Assembly (NCBI GenBank): GCA_026129915.1
Contig: JAHCHD010000008.1
Span: 1-64,000 of the forward strand
DNA length: 64,000 nucleotides
Source: Bryobacterales bacterium
GTDB taxonomy: Bacteria; Acidobacteriota; Terriglobia; Bryobacterales; Bryobacteraceae
Direction: 5' to 3'
The notes below the pieces were generated by a model that was not told the DNA's origin, did no database searches, and was given only the letters and a program-made list of their open reading frames with translations. Position numbers and translations under genes: made by a program. This document shows, piece after piece, positions 53,837-61,736 of the stretch; position 1 is the first letter of the stretch; each line of letters opens with the position of its first letter.

Positions 53837-55294
53837 ATGACACGACGAGAACTCTTCCAATACACCGGATTGGCCGGAGTCGCCGCTAGCATCGGATGCA
53901 GCCGCAAGCAGGAATACCTGCCACTCATTCGAACTCATCTCGAAGGGATAGCCAAGCATGGCCTCGACCGGTACGGCGCCGAGAAGACGCCCATGTGGAT
54001 GGCCTCGCTCGACCTGGAGACAATGGCCTACCCTGAGTCTGAGCCCATTGCCCGCGCGGGAAGAAGGGTGTATCGCGATATCGCCTCACCATTCGGTAGC
54101 AATATCTATTGGGACGTCCCTCAGCTAGCAGTCGCACACGCGGTTTCAGACTCAACAGGAGACCCGCAATACTCTAAAGCGGTAACGAACTATGTCCAGT
54201 CATTTCTGGCCAAAGGGGTTGACGAACACGGAGTCTTTGAGTGGGGAAACCACCGCTACTACGATGCATTCACCGATAAGCCTGCCCACTTCACAGGCGG
54301 GCCGCACGAGATGAGGCCTATCCACCCTTGCTGGGAAGTCTTTTGGAGGATAGACCCTAAGGTTACCGAAACCCAGATCCGGCAGAGTGGCATCCGCCAT
54401 GTGTTTGACCCCGCAACCGGTGGCTTCAATCGACACGATGATGGGATAAAGGGCTACGCCTTCCTGGAAGCCGGCGGCATCCTTTCAGAATCGCTGTCTT
54501 GGCTCTACGCAAAAACCAAAGACGATTCACTCGCGGACATGGCACAGAAGATCGCTGAGTTTAGCTTTGGCTACCGCGGCGCGGACACGGGCCTCGTGGA
54601 GAACAGCCCCACAAGAGACCGTTGGGACAAGTACGTCTGTACAACTGAAGTTGGTCTGTGGGCAGGCTCTTTGCTGCGAGCCGCGGATCTCACAGGCCGT
54701 CAGGAGTTTGAGCGAATGGCCGAAGATGCCATGAAGGCCTACCTTCGGTATGGCTACGACAAGAAGACCCGCAGGTATTTCGGCCAGCTCCAAGTTGCAG
54801 ACGGTAAGCCCGTGCTGAGAGACAATCCAGTGCCCGGCCACGAGGAGTACTTTCCCGGAAATCACGCGGATGTCTGGAACGCAAACTTTCCCTCGCATGA
54901 CTACCCCATGGCCTTTGCCACCACGTGCGTGGAACTTTATCGGCGGACGAAGGCCGAGCCATTCGGCGAGGCAATCGAACGATGGGCTGGCGCGCTGCAG
55001 GAGCAAGAAGTCCCCACTACAGCCAGCAACGGACGTGGCGGCTACGCTGAGCTGTTTGGCCGGTCCATCCAGTTCCTGCTCAACGCGTCGGAGGTCACGG
55101 GTGGGAGAAGCTACATGGAAAGCGCATCGGCCCTCGCGATGGACGCGAAGAAGATCCTCTATGCCAACGGCATGTTCCGTGGACACGCTGGCGAGGATCG
55201 CTACGACGCTGTGGATGGCGTAGGGTTCCTGCTTCTGGCGCTATTCTCCCTGGATACCGGAAAGCGCCCTGACTATCTCGGGTTCGGGTTCTAG
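53837..55294 (+). CDS. Exported alpha/alpha-barrel-like protein, possibly a glycan lyase or epimerase
   Basis: ATG 53837 follows AAGGA at good spacing; a GTG overlapping the receptor stop is less likely. The 485-residue product begins TRRELFQYTGLAGVAASIGCS, giving both a twin-arginine pattern and a Cys at the possible lipid-attachment site. The body is helical with repeated aromatic and acidic motifs (SNIYWDVPQLAVAHAVSD, FEWGNHRYYDAFTDKPAHFTGG, RDRWDKYVCTTEVGLWAGSLLRAADLTG, GHEEYFPGNHADVWNANFP, RGGYAELFGRSIQFLLNAS), like (alpha/alpha)6 barrels of lyases or 2-epimerases. I cannot name the family. Its position just after the receptor suggests it processes the receptor's substrate. Confidence 0.65.
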   Translation: MTRRELFQYTGLAGVAASIGCSRKQEYLPLIRTHLEGIAKHGLDRYGAEKTPMWMASLDLETMAYPESEPIARAGRRVYRDIASPFGSNIYWDVPQLAVAHAVSDSTGDPQYSKAVTNYVQSFLAKGVDEHGVFEWGNHRYYDAFTDKPAHFTGGPHEMRPIHPCWEVFWRIDPKVTETQIRQSGIRHVFDPATGGFNRHDDGIKGYAFLEAGGILSESLSWLYAKTKDDSLADMAQKIAEFSFGYRGADTGLVENSPTRDRWDKYVCTTEVGLWAGSLLRAADLTGRQEFERMAEDAMKAYLRYGYDKKTRRYFGQLQVADGKPVLRDNPVPGHEEYFPGNHADVWNANFPSHDYPMAFATTCVELYRRTKAEPFGEAIERWAGALQEQEVPTTASNGRGGYAELFGRSIQFLLNASEVTGGRSYMESASALAMDAKKILYANGMFRGHAGEDRYDAVDGVGFLLLALFSLDTGKRPDYLGFGF

Positions 55295-55330
55295 CCACTA
55301 TTGGGTGGGGCGAAAGACTTTCACATCACC

Positions 55331-55374
55331 AATCCACTACTCACAGACATAAATATGTCTGTGAGTAGTGGATT
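55331..55374. repeat. Perfect 20-bp inverted repeat with 4-base loop
   Basis: AATCCACTACTCACAGACAT (55331-55350) and its exact reverse complement (55355-55374) are separated by AAAT. It lies in the 178-bp gap between convergent genes, with no T-run on either side. It may be a bidirectional transcript-end hairpin or the remnant of a small mobile element. No second copy is seen in the window. Confidence 0.7.
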
Positions 55375-55472
55375 CTACGTTCTGGAAAATCTATCTCCGG
55401 CGTGCTTCCGCCATGTCCCCGAAACCGTCCGGGAACCCTCTGCTCCGATGCGCCAACGTTCTCCCGGAATGC

Positions 55473-56531
55473 TCACTCCTCCAAGGCGATAAACTTGAAA
55501 GGCGGCGCAGCCTCAAACTGCGCGCTCACCTCGCCTGCCAGAACCCGGGTCTGGTTCGGGCCAAGCCGCAACCTTCGCGCCCCTGTGCCCGTCGCGAAAT
55601 TCACCTTCGTCAAATCCACCCAGAACACATTCGGCGTCAACGCAGACTCAAAGTAGTAGATCTTGTCCTTATGGTCAGCAACGGTTCTCCATCGCGTGGA
55701 TGATATGTTGGGTTGGTCAGGAGTGCTGATTCCATAGGGTACGGAAGTGTTGCGGATGACGCTGAACACGCTGGCTGTGGCTACTAGCCGGTCATCCGTC
55801 TTGGGGATTGCGTTTACATAGAAGCTAGCCCGCGCGAACCGGTCGGCCGCACGATTGGTTCCCGGCAGCATTACTTCGCCACCAATGGCTTGCCAATACT
55901 TCGCCAGCGCAAGCTGTTCATCGTAGGTAGGCGAATTGGTCATCACCTGAAACTCTCGCCCGTGGTGAATCGTGATCTTGCCTCCAATGTATTCAAAAAT
56001 GGCGCTGTCCCCACTGGAATCGGAAAGTGAAAGGTGAACTGTCGTCAGCCGGTCGTCGCCCGGCACGGGCCCCGTAACCACAAGAAACGTGTGCTTGCCT
56101 GCATCCTCCACGGCCTCTGCCACCGTTCCGAACTGGTCTAGGTAATACTGCGCCCAAAGGGATAACGCTAAAGTTGGCGTCTTGCCGTCCGGCTTCGGGT
56201 ACTCTGACTCCACAAGCCACAGCATGTTCACCATCAGCCCGGCTTCGTTCATCCCATCGCTGCTTGATCCTTCATACGCACTCGCGATCACACTGCCATA
56301 CTTTGTAGTCCACCGTAAGGATGTCTTTCCTGCTGCACCGTCTCGCTCCAGCCCACGCGGGAAAATCCACAGATTTGTAAACAAATCTGACTTCCAGTCC
56401 ATCGACCGCCCAGTAAGCACTCGCCCATTCGTCCCGTGATAAACGAACCGTGTACACGCATCTGCCAACTGTGCTGCCATCAGCAGCACAATCAGCGAAA
56501 CAATCGGTGAATAAGTGTTTCCGCGCTTCAT
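55473..56531 (-). CDS. Choloylglycine-hydrolase/penicillin V acylase family (Ntn) hydrolase, exported
   Basis: ATG 56531 is chosen over a GTG at 56588 because it is preceded by GGGGGAG and gives a standard signal peptide (SLIVLLMAAQLADA). Cleavage would expose Cys26 (ACTRFVYHGTNG) as the N-terminal nucleophile, as needed in this Ntn family. RSMDWKSDL and GMNEAGLMVNML supply the family's Asp and Asn contacts. It hydrolyses linear amides such as N-acyl amino acids, N-acyl homoserine lactones or penicillin V. In a soil bacterium signal quenching or amide scavenging is plausible; the substrate is not evident. It converges on the receptor locus. Confidence 0.86.
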   Translation of the reverse strand: MKRGNTYSPIVSLIVLLMAAQLADACTRFVYHGTNGRVLTGRSMDWKSDLFTNLWIFPRGLERDGAAGKTSLRWTTKYGSVIASAYEGSSSDGMNEAGLMVNMLWLVESEYPKPDGKTPTLALSLWAQYYLDQFGTVAEAVEDAGKHTFLVVTGPVPGDDRLTTVHLSLSDSSGDSAIFEYIGGKITIHHGREFQVMTNSPTYDEQLALAKYWQAIGGEVMLPGTNRAADRFARASFYVNAIPKTDDRLVATASVFSVIRNTSVPYGISTPDQPNISSTRWRTVADHKDKIYYFESALTPNVFWVDLTKVNFATGTGARRLRLGPNQTRVLAGEVSAQFEAAPPFKFIALEE

Positions 56532-56830
56532 TCCAGGAACTCCCCCAATATTTCCATGCTTGGGGCTAATATAGAACCCCTTCTTCACCCTAACACCAAC
56601 GATCCAGTTTCTTGAACTTGCACAAGCTTACGTGTGCTTTCTGTCATCAACCTTTCTTGGCTGGCATTCACCTCGCTTCCATCCCCAAGCCGCGAAGCAT
56701 GGCCATGCGCCGGTTAAGCCGATGTGTGTGGCGGAAGAGAACAATTACTCCCCGGGATGTGAGTGCAAAATAGCGGTCGCTTTGCATCGCGATGCTGCGT
56801 GCGCGAAACGCGAAGCCTGGCGCGACGCTC
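56532..56830. other. 299-bp intergenic region
   Basis: The region carries the promoter of the Ntn hydrolase gene at one end and the 3' end of the peptidoglycan-binding-like gene at the other. I see no further gene, RNA or repeat in it. Confidence 0.4.
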
Positions 56831-57715
56831 CTAAGTCATGATGTCCTCTGCAACGTATGTCCAGGCCTTCTGCTTCACCACTCGGTTGTTGTTCAGCACA
56901 TCAACGATCACACCCTTGTAATGCAGATTCATCCGCAGCCGAGAGCCTGAAACCCGGCGAGAGCCCATCATGCCGAATGTGTCGATGCAGATGTACTCCT
57001 TGCCATTCTGCTGGTCAGGCAAATATCGGTCCTCTTCGCCAGGCGCAATAAAGGCATTCGAGCTCCGGTAGCCATATTTCCGTGTGGCCCCGAATGCTAC
57101 GATGCCGTCTTCGCTCCAATCACTGGGGCGCAACCCACCCGGAACTCGAAACTCGGCACTGGCATCCTGGGGGGCACCTGTAGCTGACCAGTTCCCCAGG
57201 CTTGGCGGATTTCCCGTGAACCTTCCAGGCGTGATGATGGCGGTGCCACGGATGTACTGCCGATACTGATAGCGGTTCACATTGGCGAGCCCATTGTTGA
57301 ATCGAATGTACACCCGGAATCTCCCGCGGAATTGCCACCCAGCCCCATCGCCCCGAAGTGCAACCAGAACCGGATCGGTGACTGTGAAACTCGAGACCAC
57401 CGCACTCTCACTGGGTCCGCTACCGGTGGGCAGATTGTGCGGGTACGCGGCGAGTTCAGACAAGTCAGTCGTTGGGCTACCGCGCCGCATCTCCGCCACC
57501 AGGCAGCCCAGGGAGTTTTGTCCGAACTTCCCGTCCGGAACGAGAGATGCCATCCGATCGGACGAACCTTGCCAGTTGAAAACGCCCCGTAGCGTTCCAT
57601 CGTCGAATGAACCGGTGACCGAGATTCCCATCTGGCGCTGCATAGCACGGATCGCGTTCACGCTATAGCCGCGGCCATTGTTGAAGCTTCGTGCGCTGTT
57701 GATATTCAGTGACAT
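56831..57715 (-). CDS. Peptidoglycan-binding-like protein without signal peptide
   Basis: ATG 57715 has AGGAGG five bases upstream. Residues about 15-75 resemble a PG_binding_1 repeat (YSVNAIRAMQRQMGISVTGSFDDGTLRGVFNWQGSS, VPDGKFGQNSLGCLV). The remaining 200 residues are beta-rich with repeated aromatic-Arg patches (GRFRVYIRFNNGLANVNRYQYRQYIRG, FGATRKYGYRSSNAF) and no known catalytic motif. No signal peptide or membrane segment is visible, so if the protein reaches the cell wall it uses another route, or it acts only after lysis. The gene stands alone with a strong ribosome site. Confidence 0.7.
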   Translation of the reverse strand: MSLNINSARSFNNGRGYSVNAIRAMQRQMGISVTGSFDDGTLRGVFNWQGSSDRMASLVPDGKFGQNSLGCLVAEMRRGSPTTDLSELAAYPHNLPTGSGPSESAVVSSFTVTDPVLVALRGDGAGWQFRGRFRVYIRFNNGLANVNRYQYRQYIRGTAIITPGRFTGNPPSLGNWSATGAPQDASAEFRVPGGLRPSDWSEDGIVAFGATRKYGYRSSNAFIAPGEEDRYLPDQQNGKEYICIDTFGMMGSRRVSGSRLRMNLHYKGVIVDVLNNNRVVKQKAWTYVAEDIMT

Positions 57716-57977
57716 CCCATCCTCCTATTTTCGGCCTTGCCGGCCGTTCCACCAGATTGGCGTCGTGCAGCCATGAAACCGCTCAGGATTTGGGTTTACA
57801 GTTTCCCTCGTTCCCCGCGGAGCACTATCAGCAGGGTGGCTGGGGCTGCTTGTAGGAAAAACCGAGGCAGATCGGAACGACCACCCCAGGCCTTTGACGG
57901 GGGTTCAGCCCGGAGTCCGCTGCATGACAAAAGCCGTCGAGGATGTACAATCTGGACGCAGAAAATCTACAGTCTGC

Positions 57978-58958
57978 CTAGCTACCGACAACAGTGCTAA
58001 TCAGGTACGCGGTATAGGCCAGGTAGCTGGCCAGGAGGGCGGCGCCTTCAATGCGGTTGATGCGGCCCGGACGTCCTGGGCGGCCAAAAGCATAGCCAAG
58101 GCCGAAGAGTGAAACGGTAAGAACCGCCATCACCAGCATGTCGCGAGAGAATACTTCCGGCCCCACGGCCATGGGGTGGATGAGTCCAGCCACCCCCACC
58201 ACGGCCAGGGTATTGAGCAGGTTCGAACCGAGGATGTTGCCCAAGGCGATGTCGTGCTCACACTTGCGGACGGCCACAATCGATGAAGCCAGTTCCGGCA
58301 GCGAGGTGCCCACCGCGACGACGGTTAGACCGATGATGAGATCGCTCACGCCGAATCCGTGGGCAATCTCCACCGCGCCCCAAACAAGGATGCGGGAACT
58401 CACTACCAGCAGAACCAGACCAATCACCAGCCAGGTGACGGCCATACGCAGAGACATGGCGCGGGAGTCCAGATGGTGCTCTATGTCCGTGGCCAGCGCA
58501 TCGGCCTTATCCTGAAGACCCTGCCAGACTGACCAGCCGAAGAGTCCGGCAAAGACCGCCATCAGCACGAGCGCGTCACCAGTGCTGATGGTGCCGTCCG
58601 AAACTTGCCAGGCCGCCAGTGCTGTAACGGCTGTTAGGATGGGCAGTTCCTTCCGCAGGACCTGCGAATGCACGATGACTGGACAGACCAACGCGGTGAC
58701 GCCAAGGATGAGTCCGATGTTCGATATGTTCGAGCCATACGCGTTACCCAGCGCAATGCCGGGGTTTCCCTGAAGGGCGGCGAGAACAGATACCACTAGC
58801 TCCGGCGCCGAGGTGCCGAAGCCCACCACCACCATACCGATGAGCAGGGGCGGCATACCAAAGTGGCGTGCGGTTGCGGCGGAGCCTTCCACGAAGCGGC
58901 CGGCGCTCCACACGAGAAGCGCCAAGCCAACGGCGACGGCGAGAAAGGCGAGGGTCAT
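57978..58958 (-). CDS. Calcium/sodium antiporter (CaxA/YrbG family)
   Basis: ATG 58958 is used; the TTG one codon earlier is unlikely. The 326-residue protein has about ten membrane helices and two inverted Na/Ca-exchanger alpha repeats: VVVGFGTSAPELVVSVLAALQGNPGIALGNAYGSNISNIGLILG and VVAVGTSLPELASSIVAVRKCEHDIALGNILGSNLLNTLAVVG, each with the ion-binding Glu and Asn-Ser/Ser-Asn patterns. A cytoplasmic loop (DKADALATDIEHHLDSRAM) separates the halves. It exports Ca2+ in exchange for Na+ or H+. Confidence 0.93.
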   Translation of the reverse strand: MTLAFLAVAVGLALLVWSAGRFVEGSAATARHFGMPPLLIGMVVVGFGTSAPELVVSVLAALQGNPGIALGNAYGSNISNIGLILGVTALVCPVIVHSQVLRKELPILTAVTALAAWQVSDGTISTGDALVLMAVFAGLFGWSVWQGLQDKADALATDIEHHLDSRAMSLRMAVTWLVIGLVLLVVSSRILVWGAVEIAHGFGVSDLIIGLTVVAVGTSLPELASSIVAVRKCEHDIALGNILGSNLLNTLAVVGVAGLIHPMAVGPEVFSRDMLVMAVLTVSLFGLGYAFGRPGRPGRINRIEGAALLASYLAYTAYLISTVVGS

Positions 58959-59133
58959 CAATGTAGCTGGGTCCGTTCCAGATAAGGCGCAATGGGCTGC
59001 CCATCCAGATCGAAGAGACCTTCTCTATGGTACCCGCAATACGCCGAGGGGCGAGAGCGGCGCAGCACGCTGCAAGATGAGTGCAGGATAGGATAAGGTA
59101 CACGAGCCGGGCGATGGTGGGCGAGGCGCACGG

Positions 59134-60633
59134 GTGGCAATGAAGATGGTTGGCGATTTACAGTCTGGGCATTCGGAACGCACGCGCTGGCTGCTGTTTG
59201 CTGGGCTGGCGGCGGCGATGGTGGGCGCGCGGCTCTGCCACGTGGGCGTGCTGTGGGTGGATGAATCCTATGGCATGGCCGCGGCACGGGCGCTGCTGGA
59301 CGGTAAGGTTTTGTACCACGATCTGTGGTTCGACAAGCCTCCGCTGTATGCGTGGTTCTACCTGCTGGAAGGGGCGATGCCGGGCGCTCCGTTGCGTCTG
59401 CTGGGGGCGGGGTTCGCGCTACTCTGCTGCTGGCTGAGCTACGGTACGGCGCGGGCGCTGTTTGGGGAATGGGAAGCACGGGCAGCGGCGCTGCTTATGG
59501 CGTTCTTCCTGGTGTTCGGGATACCCTCGGCGGTGGTGTCGGTGGCTCCGGATCTGCTGGCCGTACCCTTCGCCCTGGGCATGGCATGGTTGGCGGCACG
59601 GGATCGGCCGGTGCTGGCCGGGCTGGTGGCTGGGGCGGCACTGCTGGCCAATGCCAAGGCTCTGTTTCTGCTACCGGTGGCTGTTGTCTGGCTGTGGCCC
59701 CAGTGGCCAAAGGTACTGGCAGGCTATGCAGCGGGGGCGGGCATTGGCCCTCTGGTGCTGCTGGCACAGGGTTCTCTGCAGGACTACTGGCAACAGGTGT
59801 GGGCCTGGGGGGCAGTCTATTCCAGAGAGACGCCGCTTGAACATCCCTATGCCGAGGGCGTACATCGCACTGCAAACTGGATTGGCTTTCATGCCGCGCT
59901 AATGGCCCCTGCGGTGGTCTACTTCCTGCGCCGGCTTGACCGGAAAGCGCCCCTGCTTGCAGTCTGGTTCTTGCTGGCGCTGGCTAGCGTCGCCGGGGGC
60001 TGGCGCTTCTATCCGCGCTATTACTTCGCCTTGCTGCCAGTGGCTGTGGTGCTGGCCGCGCATGGGCTGAAGCTAATTCCCTTCCGGGTTCGCGTTGCGC
60101 TGCTGGCGGTGACGCTGGCGACACCGGCCATCCGTTTCGGAAAGCCGCAGGCGCAGATGGCGTGGGAGCACGCAAGCGGATCGGCAGCCACGCATCGCGA
60201 TCTGGCACTGTGGGCGGACGCGCGCGATGCGGCAACACGCATCCGGCAGGAGGCCCAGCCGGGCGATACGCTGCTGGTGTGGGGCTACCGTCCCGAGCTA
60301 AATGTGCTGGCGGGGCTGCCCATGGGGACGCGCTTCCTCGACAGCCAGCCGCTGACGGGTGTGATCGCCGACCGCCACCTGGAAAGCAGCCACGTGAGCT
60401 ATCCCGGGCTGGCAGCGGCGAACCGGAGGGAGTTGGCGCGCGAAGCACCCACGTGGATTGCCGATGGGCTGGGGCCCTTCAACCCGCAACTGGCCATATT
60501 ACGGTATCCCGAATTGCAGGAGTGGCTCCAGCGCTATGAGCGTGTGGGCCAAACCAAGGGCTTCGTGCTGTACCGGCGAAAAGGGGCTGATCCGCCTCAA
60601 ACGAACTTACCTGGCCAAAGCAATTCAATATGA
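59134..60633 (+). CDS. GT-C superfamily glycosyltransferase (PMT_2/ArnT-like) membrane protein
   Basis: GTG 59134 is followed by ATG codons at 59140 and 59146, any of which could start. The 499-residue protein has about ten membrane helices, an early acidic motif after helix 1 (VGVLWVDESYGMAAARALLDGKVLYHDLWFDKPPLYAWFY) typical of GT39/ArnT-like enzymes that use polyprenyl-phosphate sugars, and a periplasmic C-terminal domain (DTLLVWGYRPELNVLAGLPMGTRFL...). Acceptor and sugar are unknown. Its stop overlaps the start of the Gfo/Idh/MocA gene (ATGATGATGG at 60630). Confidence 0.86.
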   Translation: MAMKMVGDLQSGHSERTRWLLFAGLAAAMVGARLCHVGVLWVDESYGMAAARALLDGKVLYHDLWFDKPPLYAWFYLLEGAMPGAPLRLLGAGFALLCCWLSYGTARALFGEWEARAAALLMAFFLVFGIPSAVVSVAPDLLAVPFALGMAWLAARDRPVLAGLVAGAALLANAKALFLLPVAVVWLWPQWPKVLAGYAAGAGIGPLVLLAQGSLQDYWQQVWAWGAVYSRETPLEHPYAEGVHRTANWIGFHAALMAPAVVYFLRRLDRKAPLLAVWFLLALASVAGGWRFYPRYYFALLPVAVVLAAHGLKLIPFRVRVALLAVTLATPAIRFGKPQAQMAWEHASGSAATHRDLALWADARDAATRIRQEAQPGDTLLVWGYRPELNVLAGLPMGTRFLDSQPLTGVIADRHLESSHVSYPGLAAANRRELAREAPTWIADGLGPFNPQLAILRYPELQEWLQRYERVGQTKGFVLYRRKGADPPQTNLPGQSNSI

Positions 60634-61718
60634 TGATGGCCATGGAACGACGCAGCTTTCTCGCTATGATGCTGGCGGCGCCCCGCCGTTGGCGTGTGGC
60701 GATTATCGGTCACACGGGCCGGGGAAACTACGGGCACAATCTCGACATCGCCTTTCAGGGCGTGGCCAACGTGGACATTGTCGCTGTGGCTGACCCTGTG
60801 GAGGCTGGCCGTAGCAAGGCGATGGCCCGCTCTTCCGCCGCAAAGGGTTATGCCGATTACCGGGAAATGCTGCGGGCAGAGAAACCGGACGTGGTGGTGA
60901 TTGGGCCGCGCTGGCTTGACCAACGGGTGGCGATGGTGAGGGCAGCCGCGGAGACAGGCGCGCATCTGCTGATGGAAAAGGCCTTTGCCGCCACGCTGGA
61001 AGACGGCGACGCAATGATGCTATCAATCGGTAACCGCAAGGTGCAGGTTTGCCACACGGCACGGCTCGCCCCAGCCACTATCGAAGGCGTGCGGATGATC
61101 CGCGAGGGTGCAATTGGCGAAGTGCTGGAACTGCGGGCGCGCGGCAAGGAAGACCACCGCGCGGGCGGAGAGGACATGCTGACCTTGGGCACCCACTGTC
61201 TTGACCTGATGCGAATGATTGCGGGGAGCCCGGTGCGCTGCTCGGCAATGGTGTTGGGGCCGAAGAAGCAGCCCACGGAGCCGGTGGGGCCGGTGGCGGG
61301 CGATGCCATTCACGCGACCTTTGAGTTTCAAGAGGGCCTGATGGGAACCTTCGATTCCCAGAAGAACAGTGGACCGCATAGCCACCGTTATGGCGTGACG
61401 GTATACGGCAGTACAGGTGCGATTGCGTTTCCCATTAACGACATTCCCAACGGTGCCTGGATTGTGCGCTCGCCGTCGTGGCGGGGAAACTGGGAACCAA
61501 TTCCAGCGCCGGACGCGAGTGAAGTTACCACGCATCCGCAGGTGAACACCCTGTTTGCGCGGGATCTGATCGCCGCCATCGAGCAGGATCGCGCGACGGC
61601 CTGCCAGGCCATTGACGGGCTGTGGACCATCGAGATGGTGCAGGCCGTTTACGCCTCCAGCATTGCCGGGGGACCAGTCACCCTTCCACTGAAAAAGCGG
61701 AGGCATCCGCTGCTATGA
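60630..61718 (+). CDS. Gfo/Idh/MocA-family oxidoreductase
   Basis: The 362-residue protein starts four bases inside the previous gene. It has a short hydrophobic or Tat-like N region (MERRSFLAMMLAAPRRW), a Rossmann fold (VAIIGHTGRGNYGHNL, VDIVAVADPVEAGRSKAMA), and a substrate domain. The usual EKP reads EKA (HLLMEKAFAATLE), and a His in LGTHCLDLMRM occupies the catalytic His position. Such enzymes oxidise or epimerise sugars or cleave glycosides through a bound NAD. The family often works on sugars released by neighbouring hydrolases, here perhaps the GH127 product next door. Confidence 0.84.
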   Translation: MMMAMERRSFLAMMLAAPRRWRVAIIGHTGRGNYGHNLDIAFQGVANVDIVAVADPVEAGRSKAMARSSAAKGYADYREMLRAEKPDVVVIGPRWLDQRVAMVRAAAETGAHLLMEKAFAATLEDGDAMMLSIGNRKVQVCHTARLAPATIEGVRMIREGAIGEVLELRARGKEDHRAGGEDMLTLGTHCLDLMRMIAGSPVRCSAMVLGPKKQPTEPVGPVAGDAIHATFEFQEGLMGTFDSQKNSGPHSHRYGVTVYGSTGAIAFPINDIPNGAWIVRSPSWRGNWEPIPAPDASEVTTHPQVNTLFARDLIAAIEQDRATACQAIDGLWTIEMVQAVYASSIAGGPVTLPLKKRRHPLL

Positions 61719-61736
61719 GCGGAATGCAGCGCATGT

